Below, in pieces: positions 1 to 8,137 of a stretch of 64,000 nt of DNA. Made by a program: the position numbers and the translations under genes. The notes under the pieces were generated by a model. It was not told the DNA's origin. It searched no databases and saw only the letters and a list, made by a program, of their open reading frames with translations. This stretch comes from Morganella psychrotolerans (GTDB lineage Bacteria; Pseudomonadota; Gammaproteobacteria; Enterobacterales; Enterobacteriaceae), in assembly GCF_001676055.1 (NCBI RefSeq), contig NZ_LZEX01000001.1, forward strand, positions 62,001-126,000, read 5' to 3'. The number at the start of each line of letters is the position of its first letter. Position 1 is the first letter of the stretch.

Positions 1-626
1 TCGCGACATCTTTATTTACCAGATCTGAAACAGTGATAGCACTACGTGGCTGATGTGGTTTTCCGGGGCAATTTTTTAACCCGGTTGAGAATAAGATACC
101 GATGATAAGGAACAAAATTATCATCAGAAGTGCAAAGGTAAATGTCACAGAAAAAAAGACAAACGCACTGATCATCATAGGTGAAATGGCCGCACCTGTA
201 TTATTGAGTGTCATCCGTACAGAGAAGATTTCACTCATATTTTCTGCTGTGGCTTTAATATAATATTTTGATGCAACTGAAAAAAAAAGATGTGGCAATA
301 CCGTTTGTCAGCATAACAATCAGACAAAGATAAAAGGATTGGTCATAAAATAGCAGTGACAGTGATATTAATTTAAATATCAGCGAAAAAATAATGACTT
401 TTTTACTGTCAAACCGTACTGCTGACGGGATCACTATAAAGTAAGCCAGTGAATATGACCAAAACTTTACTGTTCCTAAATAAAGGATCTCTTTAGCACT
501 GAGATGTGTACCGACAAGGTATAACAGTGCCAGAGGCATCAGTAACCCGGATCCCATCGCATTAAGCAAAAAACAGAGGTTAATAGACCGGTTGTTTTTT
601 TCAAAAATGGCCCGGTATGTCCCCAT
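1..626 (-). CDS. MFS-family transporter, frameshifted, runs off window
   Basis: This is a major facilitator superfamily-like exporter, seen as successive hydrophobic segments (for example NAMGSGLLMPLALLYLVG and SYSLAYFIVIPSAVRF). The start is placed at 626, where the ATG overlaps the restored stop of the upstream HExxH gene as TGATG, suggesting translational coupling. The open frame stops at 255 just after a run of nine T (positions 280-288 on the plus strand as A). With one base fewer the protein continues as VASKYYIKATAENMSEIF with further membrane segments to the window edge. The likely role is export of the peptide product of the neighbouring locus; that role is inferred from position only. 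Family is moderately sure, substrate unknown. Confidence 0.6.
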
Positions 627-1550
627 CAGATAATATCCCAACGCTGGCATATTTCAGAAAAAATCGCCCTTCCGGTATCGGTAAATACAGCATGTTGTTT
701 GACAATATCTGCTGTATTGCGTAATTTCTTCAGGCTCTCCGTAAACCGTTCGTTATACTCACGGGTACATTCACCGGTATTTTTTTTTAATAATTGCATC
801 AAATACATAGCAAATACGGGAAAGAACAAATAGCGCATGAAAGATACCGATCATCGGCCTGTCATCATCACGTAATGGAGCGGTAAAGACATCATCGGGT
901 GAATTCAATACCAGTTGATCCTGTGCATTCAGTATATTCAGTGCGGTATGTCCACACTCATGGGCCAGAATATCAATGTAATACGCCACAGAATGCGACG
1001 GATGAATATAGGTAAATAACATGCCCCACATATAAAAATTAGTCCCTGATCGCATAAAACGGGAGCCATCTTTTGTTTCCTGAGTCAGGTAGATCTGATG
1101 AATAAATTGATTGATCTCCTTTCCGGTATCAGGGACATAACGATAAATGACGGCAAGCGCCTCCTTAATTTTTACCGTTTCATCCGCCGCCAGTTGGTTG
1201 TCATCACAATAGCCGAAACCAAGCTGTTTATCGTCCCTGATTATCTTTAAAATTATATGTGCTGCAAATGAACAATCATCAGAACTCAGTGGTGATATTG
1301 TAAGTTGTTGCTGGCTACCTTCTCTTTTTAATTGATTAAGATAGGTTATCGCAGTTGAGTGCTCTTCGTGTTCAGCATATATACCGGCTATATAGTGGAT
1401 AGCACAGGTTTCCCATGATAACGGCAATGAGGGTTGTATTTCAGGTAATTGATAAAAACTCAATAGATAATTCAGTGATGTATAAATCTCGTGTGAAAAA
1501 TAGTGATAAGCCTGCTGGTGCGAATAATCAGGGAAAGTCAGATTAAACAT
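626..1550 (-). CDS. HExxH-motif putative peptide-modifying (beta-hydroxylase-type) protein, frameshifted
   Basis: The protein carries AHECGHTALN near residue 200 and a following DDRPMIGIFHALFV segment, the pattern of the 'HExxH motif-containing putative peptide modification' family (NCBI names the group alpha-ketoglutarate-HExxH peptide beta-hydroxylases). In RiPP pathways these enzymes modify a short ribosomal peptide. The start is set at the internal ATG at 1550 because GGAG lies nine bases before it; an ATG at 1565 has no ribosome-binding site. The open frame ends at 771, straight after a run of nine A (780-788). One base fewer continues the protein through NTGECTREYNERF to a TGA at 626-628 that overlaps the exporter start, giving about 307 residues. 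Family assignment rests on motif only. Confidence 0.6.
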
Positions 1551-1594
1551 ACTATCATGCTCCATTTATTATATATAGTAACGTCCGTAAGAGG

Positions 1595-1621
1595 GTCATG
1601 CCTGTAATAAACAGGCATGAC
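1595..1621 (-). promoter_or_regulatory. 11-bp stem-loop between peptide gene and HExxH gene
   Basis: A perfect inverted repeat (GTCATGCCTGT, loop of five, ACAGGCATGAC) lies between the end of the 23-codon peptide gene and the HExxH gene. No T-run follows it on the minus strand, so it is not a classic terminator. Such hairpins often stabilise the upstream message or act as leaky terminators that keep precursor peptide in excess over its enzymes; that role is inferred. Confidence 0.5.
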
Positions 1622-1649
1622 GTGCAACCATTATTAAATAGCGAGCATA

Positions 1650-1721
1650 TTATTTGCTAAATGACCAACCAGATAACGGAGATTTTATCTTCAGTAACTT
1701 ACTGGTATCTAATTTTTTCAT
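1650..1721 (-). CDS. Putative RiPP precursor peptide, 23 residues
   Basis: A short open frame begins MKKLDTSK and ends SGWSFSK before a TAA stop. AAGGA stands about nine bases before the ATG, a good ribosome-binding site for such a small gene. It is the first gene of the minus-strand set that continues with the HExxH enzyme and the MFS exporter, and a stem-loop separates it from them, which is the usual layout for a ribosomal peptide and its tailoring enzymes. The Lys-rich front half and the Trp/Phe/Ser-rich tail suggest leader and core, but no cleavage site or modified residue can be assigned. I do not recognise the family. Confidence comes from position and ribosome-binding site, not similarity. 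Confidence 0.55.
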   Translation of the reverse strand: MKKLDTSKLLKIKSPLSGWSFSK

Positions 1722-1962
1722 TATTTTAATTCCTTATAAATAATAACAAATGGAGTTAAATTGATTATTACTGTGTTTGAATAACCAATAAATCGTAAAT
1801 TAAAAACAAAAAATAAAAAAAACATTTTTTCGTGATACATGTAATTTCTTAGATGGCAGTCACAAAAAAACAATTCTTTAAATTAAAGTTAATCAGAGGT
1901 GTGTTTATTAATTAAATATTCATTAATTAATGTAGGAATTAATAATTTATTTGCTATCAGAT

Positions 1963-1999
1963 AAAAAATACCGCCCGGCGTTATCTGCCGGGCGGTATC
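1963..1999 (-). terminator. Intrinsic terminator of the aldolase gene
   Basis: Read on the minus strand, a GC-rich stem (ATACCGCCCGGC pairing with GCCGGGCGGTAT) is followed by TTTTTT. It lies about 20 bases after the stop of the PLP aldolase gene, so it ends that transcript and separates it from the peptide locus downstream. Confidence 0.85.
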
Positions 2000-2017
2000 A
2001 ATAAGAGGCTGAGTGGC

Positions 2018-3043
2018 TTATATCAAAGATAAAAATGTCTTTTTAAAGTCATCGATATCATGTTGTGTCGTCGCCCATGAGGTACACAGGCGTAAACAGG
2101 ATTTACCAGGTTCAGCAAGCAAGGTTTCATGGAATACAAACTGTTTTTTCAGTTTTTCGGCCAGTGTCGCAGGCAGGATCACAAACACCTGATTGGATTC
2201 AGGTGGTGCCAGAAAGGTGAAACCCTGTTCTGTAAAGAATGCAGATAACTGCCCTGCCATATTATTCAGATGGCGGCCCAATGTGAAATAAAGGTCATCG
2301 GTAAACAGTGCAAGGAATTGCGCTCCAAGCAACCAGCCTTTTGCCTGTAAGCCACCCTTTTGCTTGATACTAAAGCGGAAATCGTCTTTCAGTGCCGGAT
2401 TGTTAATCACCAGCGCTTCTGCGGCGATGGCTCCGATTTTAGTACCACCGATGTAAAATGCGTCTGTCAGTGCGGCAATATTTTCAATCGTGAGATCGCT
2501 CACGTCAGACATCAGACCGGATGCCAGACGTGCTCCGTCTAAATATAGCCATAAACCGTGCTCATCACAGAATTGGCGCAGCACCTGTAGCTCCGCTTTA
2601 CGGTAAACCGTACCGATTTCGGTGGAGTTCGTGATATAGACCAGTTTTGGCTGCACCCAGTGCTCATCATTGTGTTGAGCAACAATCGGTTTCAGATGAT
2701 CGGGTGTCAGTTTTCCGTCAGGGGAAAAGACAGTGATAACTTTGTGCCCTGTTGCTTCAATCGCGCCGGTTTCATGTGTCGCAATGTGCCCTGTGCTGAC
2801 AGAGATAACCGCCTGATGCGGACGCAGAAAGTGAGAGAGAGCCGTCAGGTTTGTGATGGTGCCGCCGTTGAAAAAATGCACGTCAGCCTGAGGACGACCA
2901 ATCCGCTGTTTAATCAATTCAGCCGCCCGACTGCACAGTGAATCCATTCCGTAGCCGTCGTGACGGTGCCCCGCGGTGTCAATTATTTCTTTTAAAACAG
3001 CCGGATGGGCTACTTCATTATAATCATTCTGAAAACGGTACAT
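2018..3043 (-). CDS. Low-specificity threonine aldolase-like PLP lyase
   Basis: This 341-residue protein belongs to the beta-eliminating lyase / threonine aldolase group of fold-type I PLP enzymes, which cleave beta-hydroxy amino acids such as L-(allo)threonine to glycine and an aldehyde. Visible features are HDGYGMD near the N-terminus, FFNGGTITN and GHIATHETGA for cofactor binding, LDGAR with the Asp that pairs with the pyridine nitrogen (about residue 170), and GGTKIG whose Lys (about 202) should carry PLP. The start is the ATG at 3043, because GGAGGA lies five bases before it and an upstream in-frame ATG overlaps that site. It ends in its own terminator and appears to be a single-gene unit. 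The exact substrate is not determined. Confidence 0.8.
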   Translation of the reverse strand: MYRFQNDYNEVAHPAVLKEIIDTAGHRHDGYGMDSLCSRAAELIKQRIGRPQADVHFFNGGTITNLTALSHFLRPHQAVISVSTGHIATHETGAIEATGHKVITVFSPDGKLTPDHLKPIVAQHNDEHWVQPKLVYITNSTEIGTVYRKAELQVLRQFCDEHGLWLYLDGARLASGLMSDVSDLTIENIAALTDAFYIGGTKIGAIAAEALVINNPALKDDFRFSIKQKGGLQAKGWLLGAQFLALFTDDLYFTLGRHLNNMAGQLSAFFTEQGFTFLAPPESNQVFVILPATLAEKLKKQFVFHETLLAEPGKSCLRLCTSWATTQHDIDDFKKTFLSLI

Positions 3044-3073
3044 ATATTCCTCCAATTATGTTTTCCTGAAAAA

Positions 3074-3733
3074 TCAGGTCGTGCTTACCAACCCGATCAC
3101 GCCCTCATCCAGGGTGATTTTTCCCTGAGTTTTCAGGCGCAGCAGGACTTTGTCAGCATGGCGCCGGGAGGTTCCCAGGATACTGGCGAGCATATCCCGG
3201 GGAAGACGGATTTGGTGACCACTGATTTGTGTCAGCATATAAAGTAAGTTATTTTCAATAGAATCAACGGCATTCATCAGGCGCTGCTCGCCGTTAATCA
3301 GACAACGTTTTGCCAGTTGACGATTAAGCAGCAGTGACAAGCGGTGATCCTGAGCAAGCCAGGTCAGAAATGCCGTTGCCGGCATGCGCAGAACACGACA
3401 ATCTGATAATGCAATAACATCATACCGGTAGGACTGCCGGCAGATGGCTTCCATTTCACCCAGGAACTCTCCGCGATAACAAAAAGTTAATCCGACTTGC
3501 TTGCCATTTTCCGCTTGTTTATTAACGATAAATTCACCGTCCAGGATAACATAAACCGCCTGGTTAGGGTCACCCTGACAGATAAGGTTTTGTCCGTTAC
3601 GGATATGCAGTGTGGTAACGGTATTTCTGATGAGATCAGGGGCATCACGGAACAAGCCGTCTGCTCCGGGCAAAAGCTCTTCTTCACTGAATTTCAGCCA
3701 TAGTTCACGAAACGGGGTATCGTTTTGCATCAT
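3074..3733 (-). CDS. Crp/Fnr-family transcriptional regulator
   Basis: The protein of 219 residues has an N-terminal cyclic-nucleotide-binding-like beta barrel (NLICQGDPNQAVYVILDGEFIVN, then YRGEFLGEMEAI) and a C-terminal winged helix (RLPRDMLASILGTSRRHADKVLLRLKTQGKI). The recognition helix lacks the E-x2-S-R pattern of FNR and the residues of CRP, so its DNA site cannot be predicted. No cysteine set for an Fe-S cluster is evident. It lies 30 bases upstream of the aldolase start and reads the same way, so the two may be co-transcribed. The ligand and regulon are unknown. Confidence 0.8.
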   Translation of the reverse strand: MMQNDTPFRELWLKFSEEELLPGADGLFRDAPDLIRNTVTTLHIRNGQNLICQGDPNQAVYVILDGEFIVNKQAENGKQVGLTFCYRGEFLGEMEAICRQSYRYDVIALSDCRVLRMPATAFLTWLAQDHRLSLLLNRQLAKRCLINGEQRLMNAVDSIENNLLYMLTQISGHQIRLPRDMLASILGTSRRHADKVLLRLKTQGKITLDEGVIGLVSTT

Positions 3734-3845
3734 CGTTATTAATTGGTCGGACTGAGATATTTGTCGTGAAAATACGGTAACACGGTTAATCGTGTGTTTG
3801 AATAGATTGTGGCGGGTTATTTTTTGTTACGGTGTAACAGTCTGT

Positions 3846-3878
3846 ATCAACCGCAGGCGTGTGTTTCCTGCGGTTGAT
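3846..3878. terminator. 12-bp hairpin after the adenosylhomocysteinase-like gene
   Basis: A perfect stem (ATCAACCGCAGG pairing with CCTGCGGTTGAT, nine-base loop) lies 20 bases past the stop at 3898. No clear U-tract follows it in either direction, so it may be a weak terminator or an mRNA 3'-end stabiliser. Confidence 0.45.
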
Positions 3879-3897
3879 GTATATGCAGTGAATTGTA

Positions 3898-5145
3898 TTA
3901 ATTCAGTTCATAACCATTCAGGTATTTTTGTTGTTTTGTACTCAGATTGTCCAGCGAAACGCCCATGTCTTTCAGTTTCAGCGCGGCAACATTGCGATCG
4001 ATTTCATCACTGACATCATAGACTTTGGCTTCCAGGCTGTGTTTGAGCAGGTATTCAGCACTCAGTGCCTGAAGCGCAAAACTCATGTCCATAATTTCTG
4101 CCGGATGACCATCCGCACACGCGATATTGACCAGCGCACCGCGACCTAATAAATAGAGAGTGTGTCCGTTTTTCAGAGTACAGCCCTCGATATTATCACG
4201 GACTGTCGTGATAGTGTCGCTGAGCTGTTTCAGGTCAGTCAGGTTAATTTCATCTTCAAAATGACCGGTATTGCTGATTATCGCACCCTCTTTCATCAGA
4301 CTGAAATGCTCCGCTGTCAGTACATCACAGCAGCCGGTGGCGGTAATAAAGATATCTCCCCGCTCTGCCGCCGCGTTCATGGTCATAACGGCAAAGCCGT
4401 CCATTTTCGCTTCCAGTGCTTTGATAGGATCAACTTCTGTCACAATGACTTCAGCACCCAATCCTTTGGCCCGCATTGCACAGCCTTTACCACACCAGCC
4501 GTAACCGGCAACGACAACCGTTTTCCCGGCAATGACCAGGTTGGTCGTGCGCATAATGCCGTCAAAAGTGGATTGCCCTGTACCGTAACGGTTATCAAAC
4601 AAGTGTTTGGATTGTGCGCCGTTAATGGATAACACCGGGAAATTAAGTGCCTGATTTTTTTCACGGGCAATCGCGCGTAAAACACCGGTGGTGGTTTCTT
4701 CACAGGCGCCGATAGTGTGTTTTGCATATTCAGGATAGATACTGTGCAATTCATGAACCAGGTCGCCGCCGTCATCAATCACAATGTGCGGCTCACAGGC
4801 CAGTGTCTGTTTTACAAATTCCTGATATGCCTGCGAATCAGCCCCGTGAATAGCAAAGGTACTGATCCCGCTGACAATCAGAGCAGCGACAATATCATCT
4901 TTTGTGGACATCGGATTACTGCCGGTGACTGACACCTGTGCGCCGCCTGCCGCCAGAACCCGTGCCAGATAGGCGGTTTTGGCTTCCAGGTGAATAGAGA
5001 GCGCAATACGTTTTCCGGCAAAGGGTTGCTCTTGTATAAACCGTTGTTCCAGTGCCCGTAGCAGTGGCATGTGGGCACGGACCCAGGTGATTTTTTGCTC
5101 GCCCTGAGGGGCTAGTGAGAGATCTTTATAGATACCGGTGACCAT
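3898..5145 (-). CDS. ahcY: Adenosylhomocysteinase-family enzyme
   Basis: This 415-residue protein matches the S-adenosylhomocysteine hydrolase family, which splits S-adenosylhomocysteine into adenosine and homocysteine with bound NAD. Seen are the NAD-binding VVVAGYGWCGKGCAMRAKGLGA segment, the catalytic-region CEETTTG, the DNRYGTGQSTFDGI stretch and the NTGHFEDEI signature. The C-terminus ends LNGYELN and lacks the KxDHYRY tail of classical bacterial and eukaryotic forms, as in shorter archaeal-type members, some of which prefer S-inosylhomocysteine; substrate is therefore open. The start at 5145 is chosen for AGGAG just upstream, rather than the ATG at 5169. E. coli relatives normally use Pfs/LuxS instead, so the gene is unusual here. 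Confidence 0.8.
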   Translation of the reverse strand: MVTGIYKDLSLAPQGEQKITWVRAHMPLLRALEQRFIQEQPFAGKRIALSIHLEAKTAYLARVLAAGGAQVSVTGSNPMSTKDDIVAALIVSGISTFAIHGADSQAYQEFVKQTLACEPHIVIDDGGDLVHELHSIYPEYAKHTIGACEETTTGVLRAIAREKNQALNFPVLSINGAQSKHLFDNRYGTGQSTFDGIMRTTNLVIAGKTVVVAGYGWCGKGCAMRAKGLGAEVIVTEVDPIKALEAKMDGFAVMTMNAAAERGDIFITATGCCDVLTAEHFSLMKEGAIISNTGHFEDEINLTDLKQLSDTITTVRDNIEGCTLKNGHTLYLLGRGALVNIACADGHPAEIMDMSFALQALSAEYLLKHSLEAKVYDVSDEIDRNVAALKLKDMGVSLDNLSTKQQKYLNGYELN

Positions 5146-5266
5146 AGCAACTCCTGTGTACGTCTTCAATAACGGGGAATTTCGTCACAGTAACGGAGTG
5201 CATTATATCTCTCCAGGGCAATTGCCCTGAAACCGGCAAAAAGGTTAACCGGATGATATTTTGTGA

Positions 5267-5731
5267 TCAGAGCCGGGACTGAATCATGGCTATCAACCCG
5301 CAAACATCCTGCGGGACATTATCCAGCGTACTGATTTCATCGGGTGTCAGCCAGTGAAATTCCGGATGTACGGCGACATCCTCACGTAACGGTCGGCACC
5401 AGTACACCATATCAATGTGCCGGTGTTCACCGGTTTTTTTATCACGGATAAATTCTTTCAGAATGGCCATCGGCAGCGGGAGTACATCCACTTCCGGCAG
5501 TGGTGTGATGTGTTGTTGTGCCTGTGTATCCCAGCTGATTACCCGGCAATCCAGTCCGGTTTCTTCATGGATTTCGCGCAGCACCGCATCCTGTGGCTCT
5601 TCATTTTCTTCAATGTGCCCGCCCGGCGGCAGCCAGATCCCGAGCTTGGGGTGCAGATGCAACAGAAAATGCCCCCGGTTGTCACTGATAAGCCCGGATG
5701 CGGTGAAATGTTTGATAACAGATGATGTCAT
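5267..5731 (-). CDS. Nudix hydrolase
   Basis: The 154-residue protein contains a complete Nudix box (GGHIEENEEPQDAVLREIHE followed by ETGL, around residues 37-60), with the REUxEExGU glutamates that bind the catalytic metal. Nudix enzymes hydrolyse nucleoside diphosphates linked to another moiety; the substrate cannot be told from sequence. It lies about 120 bases upstream of the adenosylhomocysteinase-like gene on the same strand and may share its transcript. Before the 2.7 kb insert arrived, the AEC transporter gene now at 8466 probably lay directly upstream of it. Confidence 0.85.
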   Translation of the reverse strand: MTSSVIKHFTASGLISDNRGHFLLHLHPKLGIWLPPGGHIEENEEPQDAVLREIHEETGLDCRVISWDTQAQQHITPLPEVDVLPLPMAILKEFIRDKKTGEHRHIDMVYWCRPLREDVAVHPEFHWLTPDEISTLDNVPQDVCGLIAMIQSRL

Positions 5732-6193
5732 ATTTTCTCTGTGTATTTATCTTTTAGTTAATGGTTCAGGTAATTATCGTCATGATTACCGGTAGTGTCT
5801 ACGCTAATGCAAAGGAATTTTTATATAACTTAAATAATGCATATTAATAATAAATAAACTTAGCAACGATAAAATTAAAAAAAATGAAATTAGGAATTAA
5901 ATAAAAATGCCATTAAATATAAAGCAATCATCGCAATGAATGTAACGAAATACTTAATGACAGCAATTAAAAACTAATAACCAACCAATCCGTTAATAAC
6001 TCATGGCATTTTTATATATTAACTCATTTATAAAAATATTAACTTAATCAACTTGCTTATTACGCGCATCTTATATTATATGTTGGCATATCAACAAGAC
6101 TAACTTAGTTTATATTTTTTTTCTGCCTTGTGTAAAAGGTGAGAAAACAATCTGTTAATTAATCATGTTATTGTGAGAAAGTGGAGATACGTT
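5732..6193. other. AT-rich intergenic region holding the left insert boundary
   Basis: This stretch has no convincing coding frame. Positions 5766-5799 look like the leftover 3' end of an AEC transporter gene read on the minus strand (TLPVIMTIIT then stop). The rest, about 390 bases, is very AT-rich and should contain the promoter of the methyltransferase gene at 6194, though I could not pick a convincing -35/-10 pair. Confidence 0.5.
5777..5800. repeat. Left direct repeat of the 2.7 kb insert
   Basis: This 24-base stretch matches 8486-8509 with only a few mismatches, including an exact 12-base core (ACCGGTAGTGTC, 5788-5799). Read on the minus strand it encodes a TLPVI-type tail like that of the AEC transporter at 8466, so it is best seen as the displaced original gene end. 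Confidence 0.6.
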
Positions 6194-6997
6194 ATGCTTC
6201 TTACACCATTTTCAGGCACTTCATCCGCCAAGGAAAATCAGGCAAATTTATCTAAATTTAATCCTGCAACCTTTGACGAGTACGCCGAACTCTATGAAAA
6301 GATGTTTTCTTGGCCGTACCGTAAGAAATTAGAGCTTCCAACGTTAGAACAATTAATGGGGGATCTCTCTGGTTTAAATGTGTTGGACTTTGGCTGCGGG
6401 CCGGGTGTAATCACGCGTTGGTTAAATGAGCTGGGAGCAAAAGGCATTATCGGACATGATATTTCTGAAGGTATGCTTAATTATGCCCGCCGACGTGAGG
6501 AAAAAGAACAGCGTGGAATTCTTTATCTTTCAAATATTGATGAAAAATACAATGAGTATTTCGATATCGTCCTTGCCGTTTATGTCATGCCCTATGCGAC
6601 TCACCACAAAGACTTACTGGAAATGAGCCAAACCATGGCCAGGATATTAAAACCGGGAGGGAGATTACTCACATTACCTATTCATCCTGATTTCAATGCA
6701 AATCCAGAATATTATCGCCCCTTTGGCCTGCGTCTGATTGAAGAACAGCCCCGTATGGACGGCAGTCCGGTTCGGTTTCATATCTGTCAACCACCTTACG
6801 ATATCAATATACAAGCCTATTATTGGTCACGCCAGACATTAGAAAATACGTTATATCAGGTGGGGTTTCAGACTGTGAGCTGGAAACCATTAAATGTACT
6901 GGCCAATATTCTGCCAGCATATCTTTCCCACTACGATCAATGTCCGCATGCGGCCATTATTGAATGCATTAAGGAAAAATATGTTAAGCCATTTTAG
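6194..6997 (+). CDS. Class I SAM-dependent methyltransferase
   Basis: The protein of 267 residues shows motif I as VLDFGCGPGVITRWL (about residues 63-77), the acidic-loop GHDISEGMLNYARRRE and the motif near ARILKPGGRLLTLPIH. These define a Rossmann-fold methyltransferase that uses S-adenosylmethionine; some small-molecule (toxoflavin-type) methyltransferases look similar, but the acceptor is unknown. The start at 6194 follows GGAGA by six bases; the upstream ATG at 6173 lacks a site. Its end overlaps the next gene by 17 bases, pointing to an operon of three genes within the insert. Lower GC than the flanking core genes fits horizontal origin. Confidence 0.8.
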   Translation: MLLTPFSGTSSAKENQANLSKFNPATFDEYAELYEKMFSWPYRKKLELPTLEQLMGDLSGLNVLDFGCGPGVITRWLNELGAKGIIGHDISEGMLNYARRREEKEQRGILYLSNIDEKYNEYFDIVLAVYVMPYATHHKDLLEMSQTMARILKPGGRLLTLPIHPDFNANPEYYRPFGLRLIEEQPRMDGSPVRFHICQPPYDINIQAYYWSRQTLENTLYQVGFQTVSWKPLNVLANILPAYLSHYDQCPHAAIIECIKEKYVKPF

Positions 6998-8126
6998 CCA
7001 ACCCGTTGATCCCCGTTTATGTTCCAACATTGAACATATTGACCAGCATGAATGGGATGCTCTGGTCACTAGTCATAATTTCTTTAATAGCCACGGCTGG
7101 TTAGCTGCACTGGATTACTCTCTGGGGGAGGGAGAGGTTTTTACTTTGTACGACAGTGCCGGGTTATTGGGTGGCTGCCCACTTTGGGATGGCGAAGATC
7201 AACCCGGGTTGTTCTATCTATCAGACTACTTTCCCGGTTTGGAAGGTCCCTGGCAGCAGCCATTCTTATGGGGTGGTGCCCGCCGTTCCACACATAATGA
7301 AATCCCCTGTGTGCAAGGACGGCGGCGTGGTGCAGCATTGTCTGCCATTGCTAAAAGGTTGGCCCAATTGGCTAAACGCCGGGGATATTACGCAGCAGTT
7401 ATCCCTTATATGCCACTTCGCCAGGCTGTGGAAGTTGCTCAATACTATCCTCATGCCCGGGTAGTGATGCATTCAGCAGAAGCATCTCTGACTGTACCCG
7501 AAGGTGGACTTGATTCTCAATTACGGCAACTACGACGTAATTTCCGGAATAGAGTCCGTGCAGAAATGGCTGCTTTTTCTCAGGTAGGTAACACCGTCGA
7601 ATGGTGTTACCCGGACGAGCCCCTACTAAAACAAGCAGCAGAATTGATTGCTGAAAATCGAAAAAAATACGGTAGCCATCAAGGGGCTGACTGGATGAGG
7701 CGTATATTTGATGGACAAAAAAGATCTTCGATTATCAGCACAGCTATCGCTGCCGTCGCCAGGCGCGATAATCAAATAGTAGGTATAACCATTTTTTACC
7801 GTTTTGGTTACAGCCTTCATGCCCGCTATTACGGTTCAGATTATCAGACAGAAGATAAAGACTACCGTTATTTCGTTCTGAACTATTACCACTCTTTAGA
7901 TTACGCAGCAAAAAATGGCATTAGTGAATGTCGGTTTTCTATTTCTGCCCTCAGAGCTAAGGCTCAACGTGGTGCAAAAATAGAGCCACTGGCAGCGCTA
8001 TTGCTGTTTGACAATGCTTCTCCCCTGTCAATTAGCGAGTGTGAAGACTATAACCGCCTTTTTTATCAACGTTACAAACAGCAATACGACAGACATCTTA
8101 CGTCCGACTGGACACTGCTAAACTAA
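6981..8126 (+). CDS. GNAT/FemAB-like acyl- or aminoacyl-transferase
   Basis: This 381-residue protein has the look of the GNAT-fold group that includes COG3146 and FemAB-like proteins: an N-terminal NFFNSHGWLAALDYSLGEG segment, LRRNFRNRVRAEM in the middle, and a C-terminal half with IVGITIFYRFGYSLHARYYGSD and FVLNYYHSLDYAAKNGISECRF in pieces typical of that fold. Such enzymes transfer acyl or aminoacyl groups. The start at 6981 follows AAGGA and overlaps the methyltransferase gene, so the two are likely translationally coupled. Donor and acceptor are unknown; with the methyltransferase it may tailor a small molecule or peptide (inference). Confidence 0.65.
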   Translation: MLSHFSQPVDPRLCSNIEHIDQHEWDALVTSHNFFNSHGWLAALDYSLGEGEVFTLYDSAGLLGGCPLWDGEDQPGLFYLSDYFPGLEGPWQQPFLWGGARRSTHNEIPCVQGRRRGAALSAIAKRLAQLAKRRGYYAAVIPYMPLRQAVEVAQYYPHARVVMHSAEASLTVPEGGLDSQLRQLRRNFRNRVRAEMAAFSQVGNTVEWCYPDEPLLKQAAELIAENRKKYGSHQGADWMRRIFDGQKRSSIISTAIAAVARRDNQIVGITIFYRFGYSLHARYYGSDYQTEDKDYRYFVLNYYHSLDYAAKNGISECRFSISALRAKAQRGAKIEPLAALLLFDNASPLSISECEDYNRLFYQRYKQQYDRHLTSDWTLLN

Positions 8127-8137
8127 AGGAAAACCTT

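Noticed and set aside
1741-1960. Second peptide gene or promoter upstream of the 23-codon gene
   Set aside because: The AT-rich DNA has many partial -10-like matches and no open frame with a ribosome-binding site; no promoter could be chosen.
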